From contig NZ_CP051461.1 in the NCBI RefSeq assembly GCF_012584515.1, forward strand, positions 1,472,001-1,536,000: a DNA stretch of 64,000 nt. Direction: 5' to 3'. Made by a program: the position numbers and the translations under genes. The notes beneath the pieces are model-generated. The model was not told the DNA's origin. It saw nothing but the letters and a program-made list of their open reading frames with translations, and ran no database searches. The stretch is from Polaromonas vacuolata. GTDB lineage: Bacteria > Pseudomonadota > Gammaproteobacteria > Burkholderiales > Burkholderiaceae_C. This document shows, piece by piece, positions 8,629 through 19,193 of this stretch; position 1 is the stretch's first letter; every line of letters starts with the position of its first letter.

Positions 8629-11076
8629 TTACAGCGTGTCTATAAAGCTGCGCAGTTTGTCGCTACGGCTTGGGTGCTTAAGTTTACGCAGCGCCTTTGC
8701 TTCTATCTGGCGAATTCGCTCACGCGTGACGTCGAATTGCTTGCCGACTTCTTCTAAAGTGTGGTCGGTAGACATCTCAATACCAAAGCGCATGCGCAGT
8801 ACTTTGGCTTCGCGCGGTGTGAGTGAGTCGAGTATGTCTTTAACCACATCGCGCAGACCGGCTTGCATCGCCGCTTCGAGTGGAGCGGTGTTGGCGCCGT
8901 CTTCGATGAAGTCGCCTAAGTGCGAATCGTCGTCATCGCCAATCGGCGTTTCCATGGAGATTGGCTCTTTGGCAATCTTCATGATTTTACGAATTTTGTC
9001 TTCCGGGATTTCCATTTTCTCGGCCAATATGCTGGCGTCTGGCTCAAAACCGAACTCCTGCAAATGCTGGCGTGACAGACGATTCATCTTGTTGATGGTT
9101 TCAATCATGTGCACTGGAATACGAATGGTGCGTGCCTGGTCCGCGATGGAACGCGTGATCGCCTGACGAATCCACCAAGTTGCATAGGTCGAGAATTTGT
9201 AGCCACGGCGATATTCGAATTTATCGACTGCTTTCATCAACCCGATATTGCCTTCTTGAATCAGGTCAAGAAACTGCAAGCCGCGGTTGGTGTATTTTTT
9301 AGCAATCGAAATCACCAAGCGCAAATTCGCTTCGATCATCTCTTTTTTCGCATCACGTGAGTTGGTCTCGCCTTCGTTCATGCGCTTGTTGATGTCCTTC
9401 AGGTGGGACAGTGGCACGACCACGCGTGACTGCAAGTCAGTCAGTCTTTGCTGCAACTCTTGAATCGGCGGGATGTTGCGCGACATGACGTTAGACCAAG
9501 GCTTGCCTGAGGCGACTTGTTTTTCAACCCATTTAAGGTTGAGCAAGTTGGGTGGGAAATCTTTGGCAAAGGTTTCTTGCGGCATGCCGCATTTGTCGAC
9601 AATGATGCGGCGCAGCTCGCGCTCTTTTTTCCGTACATCCAAGACTTGACCGCGCAGCAAGTCGCACAGTTTTTCAATTGTTTTGGCGGTAAAGCGAATC
9701 GTCATCAACTCATCGCTCAGCGCTTTTTGCGTCTTCAGGTAAGTCGGTGTGCCGTAGCCTTCTTTGTCATAAGTCTTGTGGACTTTGTCGAACATTCCTG
9801 AGATCAGGTCAATACGGGTGAGCGCTTCTTTCTTGAGCTCTTCTAGCTTCTTTGTCAGTGCTTTTGAGCCGCCCTTGCCGTCGTCATCGTCTTCTTCGTC
9901 GAATTCGTCGAAGTCTTCTTCGGCCACGTAATCGTCAGCCTCATTGGGATTGGAAAAGCCATCGACGATGGTCGAGATGACAACCTTACCTTCGCGGATT
10001 TCTTCGCCTAAACGCAAAATTTCTGCAATGGTGGCGGGGCTTTCAGAAATTGCTTCCATCATGCGCATCAAGCCGCCTTCGATGCGCTTGGCGATTTCGA
10101 TCTCACCTTCGCGGGTAAGCAATTCAACCGTACCCATTTCACGCATATACATGCGCACTGGATCGGTGGTGCGGCCGAACTCGCTGTCAACGGTTGAGAG
10201 TGCGGCTTCGGCTTCTTCTTCGGCTTCTTCTTCAGTAGCGACGGTAGAGCCGGTGTTGTTGATCAGCAAAGCTTCTGCATCAGGCGCTTGTTCGTAGACC
10301 GCAACGCCCATGTCGTTGAGCATGTTGACCACGACTTCTAGCGTTTCTGCGTCGACTAATTTGTCGGGAAGGTGGTCGGAGATCTCGCCGTGTGTGAGAT
10401 AGCCGCGGGTTTTGCCCAGCTTGATCAGGGTTTTCAGGCGCATACGGCGTTGCAGTATGTCGTCTTCGGACAAAACAGTCTCGTCTAAGCCGAACTCTTT
10501 CATCAAGGCGCGTTCTTTGGCCTTGCTGATTTTCATGCGCAGAGGCTTGACCTTTTCCGTCGTGGTCGCGCTGGTGGTCTCTGTCGTCGCCTCTTCTTCA
10601 AATTCGGTTTCTATGTCGGACATATCCACGTCGCCATCATCACCGTCTTTGCCTTTCGCTTTGCGGCCGCGTTTAGCTGGTGCGGCACCGTCTAGCGCTG
10701 CAGCAGGATTTTTTGGTGGACGACCGGGTTTTTTCTTTGCGGGTGTGTCAAGGACGGCGGCAACTAACTTGGCTTCGGGACTGGAATTGGTGGGCACTAG
10801 AGATACTTTCTTCGGGGGCAGATCAGGAACAGCTGGTTTTTGCCGGGCTGATGCTTTAACGGGTGTTGCTTTTGGGCTTGACGCTGGTGTGGTGGCAGGT
10901 TTTAGCGGGATTTTTTCCGGCGCTTTAGACATTGGTTTGATCGTCAGATTGGTGGTCGATTTTGCAGCGGCTTTAGGTGGCGTTTTTAAAGCCACCGTGG
11001 TTACTTTTTCCAAACTTTTCAGCTTTGCAGCTGAGGTTTTTTCTGCGCTTGGTTTGCTGCTGGTTTTCGACGGCAT
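8629..11076 (-). CDS. rpoD: RNA polymerase primary sigma factor RpoD (sigma-70)
   Basis: Housekeeping sigma factor. The 815 residues are longer than the 613 of E. coli mainly through a lysine/alanine/proline-rich N-terminal extension (about 1-150), common in Burkholderiales. Region 1.1 follows, then an acidic stretch in the non-conserved region ([15 protein letters not shown] near 390), region 2 ([40 protein letters not shown]) and region 4.2 ([20 protein letters not shown]). It lies downstream of dnaG on the same strand, the usual macromolecular synthesis order, with its own probable promoter between. Confidence 0.98.
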   Translation of the reverse strand: MPSKTSSKPSAEKTSAAKLKSLEKVTTVALKTPPKAAAKSTTNLTIKPMSKAPEKIPLKPATTPASSPKATPVKASARQKPAVPDLPPKKVSLVPTNSSPEAKLVAAVLDTPAKKKPGRPPKNPAAALDGAAPAKRGRKAKGKDGDDGDVDMSDIETEFEEEATTETTSATTTEKVKPLRMKISKAKERALMKEFGLDETVLSEDDILQRRMRLKTLIKLGKTRGYLTHGEISDHLPDKLVDAETLEVVVNMLNDMGVAVYEQAPDAEALLINNTGSTVATEEEAEEEAEAALSTVDSEFGRTTDPVRMYMREMGTVELLTREGEIEIAKRIEGGLMRMMEAISESPATIAEILRLGEEIREGKVVISTIVDGFSNPNEADDYVAEEDFDEFDEEDDDDGKGGSKALTKKLEELKKEALTRIDLISGMFDKVHKTYDKEGYGTPTYLKTQKALSDELMTIRFTAKTIEKLCDLLRGQVLDVRKKERELRRIIVDKCGMPQETFAKDFPPNLLNLKWVEKQVASGKPWSNVMSRNIPPIQELQQRLTDLQSRVVVPLSHLKDINKRMNEGETNSRDAKKEMIEANLRLVISIAKKYTNRGLQFLDLIQEGNIGLMKAVDKFEYRRGYKFSTYATWWIRQAITRSIADQARTIRIPVHMIETINKMNRLSRQHLQEFGFEPDASILAEKMEIPEDKIRKIMKIAKEPISMETPIGDDDDSHLGDFIEDGANTAPLEAAMQAGLRDVVKDILDSLTPREAKVLRMRFGIEMSTDHTLEEVGKQFDVTRERIRQIEAKALRKLKHPSRSDKLRSFIDTL

Positions 11077-11374
11077 GACTTTCTTCCCCTATGACAAAAA
11101 AACTGTTTACACACAAGACATCATTGATGGCTGCTGAGTTCGGATCAGTAGACGGCAATAAAACACATTGAGGCTCAGATTCGGCAGACGACCATACTTC
11201 TTAATAAGAGGCATTTATGGGCGCGTGCAGCTTTGACAAGTTATTCAGCAAGTTTTGGGACGAACATTTGGTGTGCAATCCTTGCGAGTATTGACCGTCT
11301 CTTTTGCAGAGGTTTCCGAGTGTGCGGAAGGTCGGGTCGGAGGTGTTGCTGTCGCGCTTGCTGTGAATTATCGG

Positions 11375-11404
11375 ATTATACCCTGTTGCCTCATTTTTCA
11401 GCAA
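11375..11404 (-). promoter_or_regulatory. Probable sigma-70 promoter in the dnaG-rpoD gap
   Basis: On the minus strand TTGCTG (11404-11399), an 18-nt spacer and a perfect TATAAT (11380-11375) lie about 300 bp upstream of rpoD. The rest of the 385-bp gap (11077-11461) shows no supportable gene. A TTGACA at 11411-11406 is too far from the -10 (26 nt) to pair with it. Confidence 0.5.
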
Positions 11405-11461
11405 CCTGTCAAGTGCCAATGCCATTTGTTTAACAAGGCTATTAGCACGTCATTGGTGGGA

Positions 11462-13504
11462 TTATTTGGCTGAGCCGATTTTCATCAGCCTGGCGGCTAG
11501 TTCGCGGTAGCGTTCAAGGGCGGCTGGGTCGGTAGCGGCTCTGGCAGCGAGCTCGTTCATTTCGCGCTGGTCTCTGAGTTTGAGCAGCTGGTCGAGTATG
11601 CTGCGCACCTCCGTCCAGTCGCCTTCAATGCCTTCCGGGATCTGGGCGATTTGCGCGGTTGCGTGCTGCTCGTGCTGGTGTTCTCTGAGGCCTTCTCGCA
11701 GCGCGGCCCAAGGCTGAGGGCCGTGTTCATGCAACTGGCTTTCTAGCCACGAAAACAATGGCCCGTGCGGGGTTGGCAGGCTGGTGAGTAGTGCGTGCTC
11801 GTCGCTGCTGAGTCGGTCCCATGCCTGCGGTTCGGTTAATAAAAGGCGTAGCACGCGGTCTTCTCGGCTAGCTGGCATCAGGCGACCCGTGCTGCGGCGC
11901 GGTGCGCGTTTGGCTGAAGCGCTGCGGTCTATGTTGGGGTAGTAGGGCTGCGAGCTGGCGCCGGGTGCATCAATCGGTGGATTGGCAAAGTAGCTACTGG
12001 TTTCAAAGCTGCTTTCTGGGCCGGGTTCCATGGCGTAGTGGCCCATGTCGTCAGGATAGTAGGCCGGCGGCTCTTCTTGGATTGAGCCGGTTTGCATTCT
12101 GGACTGCGTGGTTTTTTTAAACGGGCTGTTTTTTATCCCGGTTTTAAAACTCGTTTTCACGCCCGTGTTGTAGCCCGGCTTAGCGTTGGCGGGTTGCCAT
12201 AAGTCCATCAAGTCACGAATGTCAATCAGGACTTGCTCAGCGATTTCAGCCAGCAACTGTCGCTTGAGCGCGCCGTCGGGCAGCAAGCCCCACAACGGTC
12301 TGGCGTTACTGGCCATACGTGCACGGCCTTCAGCGCTGTCGAGTTCGCAGCCGTCCGCTGCCGCTTCGAGCATAAATTTCGACAGCGGCGTGGCCTTTTT
12401 GACGTACTCGGCAAAGCCGTCTTTGCCGTGCGCGCGGATAAAGCTATCCGGGTCGTGTTCGGCGGGCAGAAACAAAAACTTAACGCTGCGCACATCGCTG
12501 GCAAACGGCAGAGCGGCGTCTAAGGCCTTGCGGGCTGCGCGCCGCCCTGCGCTGTCGCCGTCAAAGCTAAACACCACTGCGTCGGTAAAACGAAACAGTT
12601 TTTGCACATGCTCTGCGGTGCAAGCCGTGCCAAGTGTGGCAACGGTGTTGGCAAATCCCATTTGGGCCAGTGCCACCACGTCCATATAGCCTTCAGTCAC
12701 TAGCGCATAGCCGTGTTCGCGCAGGGCGGTGCGGGCTTCAAACAGGCCGTAGAGCTCACGGCCTTTGCTAAACACTGGGGTTTCTGGCGAGTTCAGGTAT
12801 TTGGGTTTTTCGTCGTTGAGAACGCGTCCGCCAAAGCCTATGCATTCACCTTTGACATTGCGGATCGGAAACATCACCCGGTCACGAAAACGGTCGTAGC
12901 GTTTGGCTTCGCCTTGAGCATTTTCTTCGCCGGCTTCACCGGTGATGACCAGACCACTCTCGACCAACAGGCTATCGTTGTAGTCGGGGAAAACACTGGC
13001 TAAGCCGCGCCAGCCTTCGGGCGCATAGCCTAGGCCAAAGGTCTTGGCGACTTCGCCGGACAGGCCTCGGCTTTTAAAGTAGTTAATCGCTTTTTCTGAG
13101 CCGCGCAGACTTTTGATATAGCCTTGCGCGGCTTTTTCTAGCACGCTGGTCAGCGTTGCTTGCTGCTCTCGGGCTTGGGCGGCGCGGGCACGGTCTTGCT
13201 GTGAGACGTCGTCTTCTGGCACTTGCAGACCGTATTGCTGGGCTAAATCCTTCACCGATTCGACAAATGTCATACCGGCGTGATCCATCAAAAAACTAAT
13301 CGCATTGCCGTTTTTGCCGCAGCCAAAGCAGTGGTAAAACTGTTTCGCTGGACTGACGCTAAAAGAGGGTGATTTCTCGCCATGAAACGGGCATAAGCCC
13401 ATGAAATTGGCGCCGCCTTTTTTTAGCTGCACAAAGCGCCCAACGATGTCGACCACATCGGCGCGGGCAAGCAATTCTTGGATAAATGATTGGGGTATAG
13501 ACAC
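11462..13504 (-). CDS. dnaG: DNA primase DnaG
   Basis: Makes RNA primers for replication with the DnaB helicase. The N-terminal CHC2 zinc domain is clear (CPFHGEKSPSFSV then FYHCFGCGKNGNAISF, about 40-80), the TOPRIM domain carries EGYMDVVALAQMGF, and a long variable linker rich in Pro/Ser precedes the C-terminal helicase-interaction domain. I place the start at GTG 13504 (VSIPQSFIQELLARADVVDI), the usual N-terminus; the frame stays open to an ATG at 13567, which would add 21 atypical residues. This gives 680 residues. Confidence 0.96.
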   Translation of the reverse strand: MSIPQSFIQELLARADVVDIVGRFVQLKKGGANFMGLCPFHGEKSPSFSVSPAKQFYHCFGCGKNGNAISFLMDHAGMTFVESVKDLAQQYGLQVPEDDVSQQDRARAAQAREQQATLTSVLEKAAQGYIKSLRGSEKAINYFKSRGLSGEVAKTFGLGYAPEGWRGLASVFPDYNDSLLVESGLVITGEAGEENAQGEAKRYDRFRDRVMFPIRNVKGECIGFGGRVLNDEKPKYLNSPETPVFSKGRELYGLFEARTALREHGYALVTEGYMDVVALAQMGFANTVATLGTACTAEHVQKLFRFTDAVVFSFDGDSAGRRAARKALDAALPFASDVRSVKFLFLPAEHDPDSFIRAHGKDGFAEYVKKATPLSKFMLEAAADGCELDSAEGRARMASNARPLWGLLPDGALKRQLLAEIAEQVLIDIRDLMDLWQPANAKPGYNTGVKTSFKTGIKNSPFKKTTQSRMQTGSIQEEPPAYYPDDMGHYAMEPGPESSFETSSYFANPPIDAPGASSQPYYPNIDRSASAKRAPRRSTGRLMPASREDRVLRLLLTEPQAWDRLSSDEHALLTSLPTPHGPLFSWLESQLHEHGPQPWAALREGLREHQHEQHATAQIAQIPEGIEGDWTEVRSILDQLLKLRDQREMNELAARAATDPAALERYRELAARLMKIGSAK

Positions 13505-13619
13505 GCTATGTATTGTGCCCTTAGCGCTGCTGCCATCTTGTCCTGACACTCTGTCAGGCTCAGGCAATCCGCTGGTATTACTATGCGCGCAGTTAAGAGT
13601 TAAAAAAACAGGACACTAC

Positions 13620-15266
13620 ATGCCAGGCATTTTTGATCATGATCTCTCTCGCAATGCGGCCAATTACGCCGCCTTGTCGCCACTTTCCTTTGTCCAGCGT
13701 GCCGCAGAGGTCTACCCGCAGCGCCTAGCTGTCGTGCATGGCGATCTGCGCCGCACTTGGTCTGAGTTGTTTGGCCGATGCCGCCAACTCGCCAGTGCAT
13801 TGGCGCGCTGCGGTGTGGTCAAGGGCGATACGGTGGCGGTCATGCTGCCCAATACACCGCCTATGGTGGAGGCGCACTTTGGCATTCCGGCCAGCGGCGC
13901 GGTGCTCAATGCACTGAACACTAGGTTGGACGCCAAAACCATTGCCTTCATGCTCGATCACGGCGAGGCCAAGGTATTAATTGTTGACCCCGAGTTCTCG
14001 CTGTTGATGCAGGCCGCGCTCGCCCTGCGCGAATCGACCAAGCCACTTCACATCATCGATGTAGAAGATGATTTATACCTAGGCGCCAGCCAGCGTCTGG
14101 GTAGCCAGACCTACGAAGAATTTCTCGCCACCGGGGACGTTGAACATGAATGGTTGATGCCAAGCGATGAGTGGGACGCGATTGCGCTTAACTACACCAG
14201 CGGCACCACGGGCAACCCCAAGGGCGTGGTTTACCACCACCGCGGTGCCACCCTCAACGCGCTGTCCAATATTCTTGAGTGGGATATGCCCAAGCATGCG
14301 GTCTACCTCTGGACCTTGCCTATGTTTCACTGCAATGGCTGGTGCTTTCCGTGGACAGTGGCGGCGCGCGCCGGTGTCAATGTCTGCTTGCGCCGGGTTG
14401 ATGCGGCCTCGGTTTTCTCGGCGATTGCTGCGCATGGTGTGACGCACTACTGCGCTGCGCCGATTGTTCACGGCATGCTGGTGAATGCGCCTGCTGCGCA
14501 AAAGCTGGGCCTGCCAAAAGGCGTGAAAGCGATGGTGGCTGGCGCTGCGCCGCCGGCTTCCATGATTGAGGGCATGGAGTCACTAGGTTTTGAATTGACC
14601 CATGTCTACGGTTTGACCGAGGTCTACGGACCGGCCACGGTTTGTGCTGCTCAGCAGGGCTGGGAATTGTTAGATATTGGTGAGCGCGCCATGCTTAACG
14701 CGCGTCAAGGTGTGCGTTACCACCTTGAAGCTGATGTGCGTGTGCTCGACCCTTTGACTATGCTGCCGGTGCCGCTGAACGGTCAGACCATGGGTGAGAT
14801 TATGTTTTGCGGCAACATTGCTATGAAGGGCTATCTTAAAAATCCAAGCGCTACTGCAGAAGCTTTTGCTGGCGGTTGGTTCCACAGCGGGGACTTGGCC
14901 GTGACCTATCCGGATGGCTATATCAAGATCAAGGATAGAAGCAAGGACATCATCATCTCGGGCGGCGAGAATATTTCTTCAATTGAGGTCGAAGATATTT
15001 TGTACCGTCACCCCGATGTGCTCGCCGCGGCTGTAGTGGCCAAACCGGATGCGCGCTGGGGCGAGACACCTTGCGCCTTTATTGAACTTAAAGCGGGTGC
15101 TACGGTGACTGACGCGGAAATCGTTACGCATTGCAAAAAACATCTGGCCGCTTTTAAAGTGCCGCGCGCCGTGGTGTTTGGTGAGTTGCCTAAAACGTCT
15201 ACCGGCAAGATTCAGAAGTTTGAGCTGCGTAAGCTGGCCGGTTCGGCTTTGGCTTTTGAGGCTTAA
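13620..15266 (+). CDS. Acyl-CoA synthetase (AMP-forming, DmdB/medium-chain-like)
   Basis: Activates a carboxylic acid to its CoA thioester through an acyl-adenylate. The 548 residues carry the AMP-binding P-loop-like motif YTSGTTGNPKGVVYHHRG (about 190-205), the LTEVYGPAT motif and the hinge GWFHSGDLAV...KDRSKDIIISGGENIS, with the catalytic lysine in TSTGKIQKFELR near the C-terminus. The frame is open far upstream into dnaG, but the ATG at 13620 begins the normal MPGIFDHDL start. The closest known group is 3-methylmercaptopropionate/medium-chain acid ligases; the substrate is not certain. Confidence 0.88.
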   Translation: MPGIFDHDLSRNAANYAALSPLSFVQRAAEVYPQRLAVVHGDLRRTWSELFGRCRQLASALARCGVVKGDTVAVMLPNTPPMVEAHFGIPASGAVLNALNTRLDAKTIAFMLDHGEAKVLIVDPEFSLLMQAALALRESTKPLHIIDVEDDLYLGASQRLGSQTYEEFLATGDVEHEWLMPSDEWDAIALNYTSGTTGNPKGVVYHHRGATLNALSNILEWDMPKHAVYLWTLPMFHCNGWCFPWTVAARAGVNVCLRRVDAASVFSAIAAHGVTHYCAAPIVHGMLVNAPAAQKLGLPKGVKAMVAGAAPPASMIEGMESLGFELTHVYGLTEVYGPATVCAAQQGWELLDIGERAMLNARQGVRYHLEADVRVLDPLTMLPVPLNGQTMGEIMFCGNIAMKGYLKNPSATAEAFAGGWFHSGDLAVTYPDGYIKIKDRSKDIIISGGENISSIEVEDILYRHPDVLAAAVVAKPDARWGETPCAFIELKAGATVTDAEIVTHCKKHLAAFKVPRAVVFGELPKTSTGKIQKFELRKLAGSALAFEA

Positions 15267-15341
15267 TCGATTGATGAAACGCAGTCGCTAGCGCCCGTGT
15301 GAGCGACAAGCGCGCCGACTGCTCTTGATGCTGTTGATGCT

Positions 15342-17192
15342 TTAGTCCCCCAGCACAAGGCCCTCACGCCGTGGATCAGCGGCACCAAAAAATCCTTGAC
15401 TAAGGGTTTGTATGGCCTGCAATCCGCTGGTCATATTGATTTCGTTGACCACCGTGCCGCGGTCTCGCAAGGCCTCGATTGCGGCCGGCGAGAAACGGTT
15501 TTCCTCCAGCATCAAAGCCCCGCCGGTAGAGCCAAAGTTAGGCAAGTTGATGGCCTGCTGAACATCTAAACCCCAGTTCAAGCTGCCATACAAGGTCTTG
15601 GCCACAAAGTGAATGATGAGGGCGCCGCCTGGGCTGCCGGCGCTCACTAGTAACTTGCCGCTGTCCTTGTCAAACACCAGCGTTGGTGCCATCGAGGAAC
15701 GCGGCCTTTTACCCGCCTCTACTCGGTTAGCGACCGGTGTGCCATTGGCGTCGCGGGGGGCAAAGCTAAAGTCGGTCAATTCGTTGTTGAGTAAAAAACC
15801 GCCGGCTTTCCCCGTGCCACCGTCCACCATCAGGCGCGCACCAAACTGACTTTCAATCGTGGTTGTCATGGCCAGCGCATTGCCGGCTGCGTCAATGACG
15901 CTGATGTGCGAGGTGCCGTATTCACTTTGCTCCGCCATGGGCGCGTATACCAAATTAGCCCCTTGGGGTTGACCGGCTATAGCGTTTTTGAGTGGTGCAG
16001 ACCCAGGCGACTGGGCGATCAGTTTGGCACGCTGGTTCAGATAGTTAGGTGCCAGCAGACTGGTCCAACTACCGGCCGGTGGTGCGACAAAATCTGGGTC
16101 GGCAATGTATTGGTTCCGATCCGCAAAGGCCAGCCTTGCAGCTTGGTTATAAAGATGCAACCAGTCGGAGGAGGGCGCGGGTGCATTGCCACTTGTTAGT
16201 CCGTCTTTGCCGCTGGAGAGCTGTAAATTCGCTGCATTGGTATAACTTAATAAACCCAAAATCTGGGCCACAGTCAGCGCGCCCGAGCTAGGTGGCGGCA
16301 TGCCGCAAACCACATAGCTTTTGCCGCTTGCGCTGTAGTCTGAGCACAGCGGGTCGCGCTGTTTGGCTCGATAGTTAGACAAATCGGCCAAGCTAAGTTT
16401 TCCGGGATTTGTCGCATGGCCTTGCACCTTGGCCACTATGGACTGTGCAATTACGCCTTCTAGCAAAGCTTTAGAGCCGCCCTCGGCAATTTGGCGCAGT
16501 ATGTCGGCCAAGGCCGGGTTGCGCAGTCGGCTGCCAATTGGACGCGGCTGGCCATTGCTAAGGTAGAAATAGCTGGCCGCTTGCGCGTCGTTAGCGTAGA
16601 GATATTTCTCATCTGCCAGCAGCGAATAAAGACGTGGGCTAATCTCAAAACCTTGCTCGGCAAGTTCAATGGCGGGCTCGAAAAGACTGGCCCATGGCAG
16701 CTTTCCGTGCTGCTGGTGGGCCAGCTCCAACATACGCACTGCGCCAGGCGTGCCGACCGATAGGCCGCCGACCACGGCCGTATAAAACGGCATAGGTTGG
16801 CCGTCTTTACTCAGCAATAAATTTTCATCCGCTTCCGTTGGTGCCGTTTCGCGGCCATCAAAGGCTTCTACAGTCTTACCGTCAAAATGCAGCAAAAATG
16901 CACCACCGCCTAGACCGCTAGACTGCGGCTCTACCAAGCCCAGCACCATTTGCACGGCAATTGCCGCGTCAACAGCGCTACCGCCTTTTTTTAAAATATC
17001 GTAACCCGCTTGGGTTGCCAACGGGTTGGCCGCTGCAACAGAGAATTTTGCGCTGTTATGACCCGTTTTGGCGCTGTAACCCGATGCGGCCTCAGGTTGA
17101 ATGTTCGGTGTTTGAGTCTGGGTATTGACTTGGGCTTGGGCAGACAGTGTGTAAGCCAGTGCTAGCGCACTGCAGAGCAACATTTTTTTCAT
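15342..17192 (-). CDS. ggt: Gamma-glutamyltranspeptidase, periplasmic
   Basis: N-terminal nucleophile hydrolase that cleaves glutathione and transfers the gamma-glutamyl group. ATG at 17192 gives a signal peptide (MKKMLLCSALALAYTLSAQA, cut near residue 20), favoured over an upstream ATG at 17264. The precursor has GGGAFLLHFDGK and FDGRETAP, the autocleavage threonine in YGTSHISVIDAAGNALAMT that starts the small subunit, and the oxyanion loop AGSPGGALII. Length 616 fits the family (about 580). It is single, with a 3' neighbour on the other strand. Confidence 0.93.
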   Translation of the reverse strand: MKKMLLCSALALAYTLSAQAQVNTQTQTPNIQPEAASGYSAKTGHNSAKFSVAAANPLATQAGYDILKKGGSAVDAAIAVQMVLGLVEPQSSGLGGGAFLLHFDGKTVEAFDGRETAPTEADENLLLSKDGQPMPFYTAVVGGLSVGTPGAVRMLELAHQQHGKLPWASLFEPAIELAEQGFEISPRLYSLLADEKYLYANDAQAASYFYLSNGQPRPIGSRLRNPALADILRQIAEGGSKALLEGVIAQSIVAKVQGHATNPGKLSLADLSNYRAKQRDPLCSDYSASGKSYVVCGMPPPSSGALTVAQILGLLSYTNAANLQLSSGKDGLTSGNAPAPSSDWLHLYNQAARLAFADRNQYIADPDFVAPPAGSWTSLLAPNYLNQRAKLIAQSPGSAPLKNAIAGQPQGANLVYAPMAEQSEYGTSHISVIDAAGNALAMTTTIESQFGARLMVDGGTGKAGGFLLNNELTDFSFAPRDANGTPVANRVEAGKRPRSSMAPTLVFDKDSGKLLVSAGSPGGALIIHFVAKTLYGSLNWGLDVQQAINLPNFGSTGGALMLEENRFSPAAIEALRDRGTVVNEINMTSGLQAIQTLSQGFFGAADPRREGLVLGD

Positions 17193-17351
17193 GCTGATGA
17201 TTCTAAAGTGCGGTTTTGTTTGGCTGGTCAAGCTTGGCAAAGCTAATACGCACAGGACGGCCAAATTTGTAGCCGATTAAGCCAGCCAGTCGCAGACCGA
17301 ATCGGCAACTGTTGCGCTCAGCAACTGGCTTACCAACTGATTTGTCGCGGC

Positions 17352-18116
17352 TTAGCGTGGTGCCAGACGAATCGCGCCGTCCAGGCGAATAACTTCGCCG
17401 TTCAGCATATCGTTTTCAATGATGTGCTGGGCCAGCTTGGCATAGTCTTGCGGCGTGCCCAAACGGCTAGGAAAGGGGACAGATGCGGCTAAGGAATCTT
17501 GCACTTCTTGCGGCATACCAAACATCATAGGTGTGCCAAAAATACCCGGTGCTATCGTCATATTGCGTATGCCATTACGCGCTAAGTCGCGTGCAATCGG
17601 CAGCGTCATGCCAACAATACCGCCCTTAGATGCGCTGTAAGCGGCTTGACCAATCTGACCGTCATAAGCGGCAACCGAAGCAGTGGAGATCATCACGCCG
17701 CGCTCACCCGTGCTTTCAGCCTCGTTTTTGCACATGGCATCAGCTGCCAAGCGAATCATATTAAAGCTACCAATCAAATTGACGGTAATGGTTTTACTAA
17801 ACACCGCCAAACTGTGTGCACCGTTTTTGCCGACGGTTTTTTCAGCCGGTGCAATACCGGCACAGTTAATCAGCCCCATCAATTTGCCCATGGATACCGC
17901 TTTGGCGACGACAGCCATGCCGTCAGCTTCTTGGCTCACGTCGCATTTGACAAAAGCCACATGCGAGCCCAGCTCATCGGCAATCATCTGACCTTTTTCA
18001 GCCTGCATGTCGGCAATCACAACCTTTGCGCCATTGCCAACCAACATGCGAACCGTGCCTTCTCCCAAGCCAGATGCGCCGCCTGTGACGATAAATACCT
18101 TGCCTATGATTTCCAT
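17352..18116 (-). CDS. Short-chain dehydrogenase, 3-hydroxyacyl-CoA dehydrogenase type-2-like
   Basis: NAD-dependent SDR of 254 residues. It has the [10 protein letters not shown] cofactor motif (12-21), Asp near 36 favouring NAD, the [11 protein letters not shown] stretch, and the Ser-Tyr-Lys triad ([20 protein letters not shown] then K). The sequence style resembles human HSD10 and bacterial 3-hydroxy-2-methylbutyryl-CoA dehydrogenases, so a role in branched-chain or fatty acyl-CoA oxidation is plausible. The exact substrate is inferred. Confidence 0.85.
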   Translation of the reverse strand: MEIIGKVFIVTGGASGLGEGTVRMLVGNGAKVVIADMQAEKGQMIADELGSHVAFVKCDVSQEADGMAVVAKAVSMGKLMGLINCAGIAPAEKTVGKNGAHSLAVFSKTITVNLIGSFNMIRLAADAMCKNEAESTGERGVMISTASVAAYDGQIGQAAYSASKGGIVGMTLPIARDLARNGIRNMTIAPGIFGTPMMFGMPQEVQDSLAASVPFPSRLGTPQDYAKLAQHIIENDMLNGEVIRLDGAIRLAPR

Positions 18117-18461
18117 GTGTTTTCCTAAAGATGAAGTTGAAAGAGGCGTGCCTTTTTACGCGTGCAAAACGCCAGCGAACTTGATGTTGACGTTGACGTA
18201 AAGGTCAATTATGGCTTAGTAAAGCCGTCTCTTTTTTTCTCTATGTGGATTGCTATTTAATTGCTTTTATTTGAGTAGGGCGTCAGTAATGCGCCTCAAA
18301 TTAGGCTCTCTTGAGGGTTTTGCTGTGTCTTGGTTGAGGTGTGAATTTAAAACCGATATGCGGGCAGTTTGACCGTTGGTTTCATTAAAAAAAAGTTGTA
18401 AAAGATTTTCTGCTTGCCCTAGGCTTCAAAATTTCATTTTTTTTAACCGTCCCAATGGATT
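18117..18461. other. Intergenic region before the toxin-antitoxin pair
   Basis: About 345 bp, noticeably AT-rich towards its right end. It should hold the promoters of the divergent SDR gene and toxin-antitoxin operon, but I see no clear consensus elements, RNA gene or hairpin with a T-run. Confidence 0.5.
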
Positions 18462-18836
18462 ATGATTATGTCGTATTTGACTGTCGCTGAATTGCCAGAG
18501 TTCATACGCACCGCTCAAAAGTTACTGACTGATATTGAACGCCAAGTCATTATTTTGTACTTGGCAGAGCATCCCAAAATGGGTGATTTGATGGAAGGCA
18601 CAGGTGGCGTTCGCAAACTCCGTTGGGGACGCGGTAGTCAGGGGAAAAGCGGTGGTGTTCGTGTCATTTATTATTTTTACGACGAGGCGTTGCCCTTGTA
18701 TTTATTAACTTTATTTGCCAAGGGCGAACAATCCAATCTGAGCAAAGCTGAGCGCAATGAATTGGCTGATTTGGTGAAAATTTTGGTCAAAACGTGGCAA
18801 AGGAAAAATCATGAGTACCCCTTTCGAGAGCCTTAA
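18462..18836 (+). CDS. RelE/HigB-type toxin of a type II toxin-antitoxin system
   Basis: A 124-residue RelE-superfamily protein, probably a ribosome-dependent mRNA interferase. Typical family signatures are present: GGVRKLRWG (about 45-53), the GKSGGVRVIYYFYDE strand-turn-strand, LPLYLLTLFAKGE and NLSKAERNELADLV. It is toxin-first, as in higBA, and overlaps the antitoxin gene by 26 bp, so the two are translated together. A second ATG at 18468 (MSYLTV) is an equally good start. Confidence 0.85.
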   Translation: MIMSYLTVAELPEFIRTAQKLLTDIERQVIILYLAEHPKMGDLMEGTGGVRKLRWGRGSQGKSGGVRVIYYFYDEALPLYLLTLFAKGEQSNLSKAERNELADLVKILVKTWQRKNHEYPFREP

Positions 18837-19098
18837 ACGTAGCCTGTTGCAGGCTATTGATCATGCTGATGGTCGTGCACCTCAGACGCATATTCATCGT
18901 CCCCGGCCAGTGGACGTGAAAGCCTTGCGCGCTAAGGTTGATATGACGCAAGAGCAGTTTGCGGCCTGTTTTGGATTCTCCACTGCTACGCTGCGGCATT
19001 GGGAGCGTGGCGACCGTGTGCCGCGTGGGCCGGCGTTGGTGCTGCTAAACGTGATTGATCACAACCCGAGTGCGGTCATAAAAGCACTTACTGCTTGA
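18811..19098 (+). CDS. HigA/NadS-type antitoxin with helix-turn-helix
   Basis: A 95-residue DNA-binding antitoxin. The XRE helix-turn-helix lies at about 45-75 (MTQEQFAACFGFSTATLRHW, then ERGDRVPRGPALVLL), and an N-terminal tail of about 40 residues probably contacts the toxin. It starts inside the toxin gene. Members of this family bind their own promoter, so autoregulation is expected. Confidence 0.85.
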   Translation: MSTPFESLKRSLLQAIDHADGRAPQTHIHRPRPVDVKALRAKVDMTQEQFAACFGFSTATLRHWERGDRVPRGPALVLLNVIDHNPSAVIKALTA

Positions 19099-19193
19099 GC
19101 TTGTCCGCTTTATTGAGGCTTTACCTGGCGCGGGCAAAATGGCTTTGGTTTTGCTAATCGGCGAGCCGTTGCTCAGACCTTTTTTATTTCTCC

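Noticed and set aside
11406..11411. TTGACA as -35 of the rpoD promoter
   Set aside because: It is 26 nt from the TATAAT, too far for a sigma-70 promoter; TTGCTG at 18 nt fits better.
13401..13619. Upstream extension of the acyl-CoA synthetase frame
   Set aside because: It runs into the divergent dnaG gene and lacks family similarity; ATG 13620 begins the normal N-terminus.
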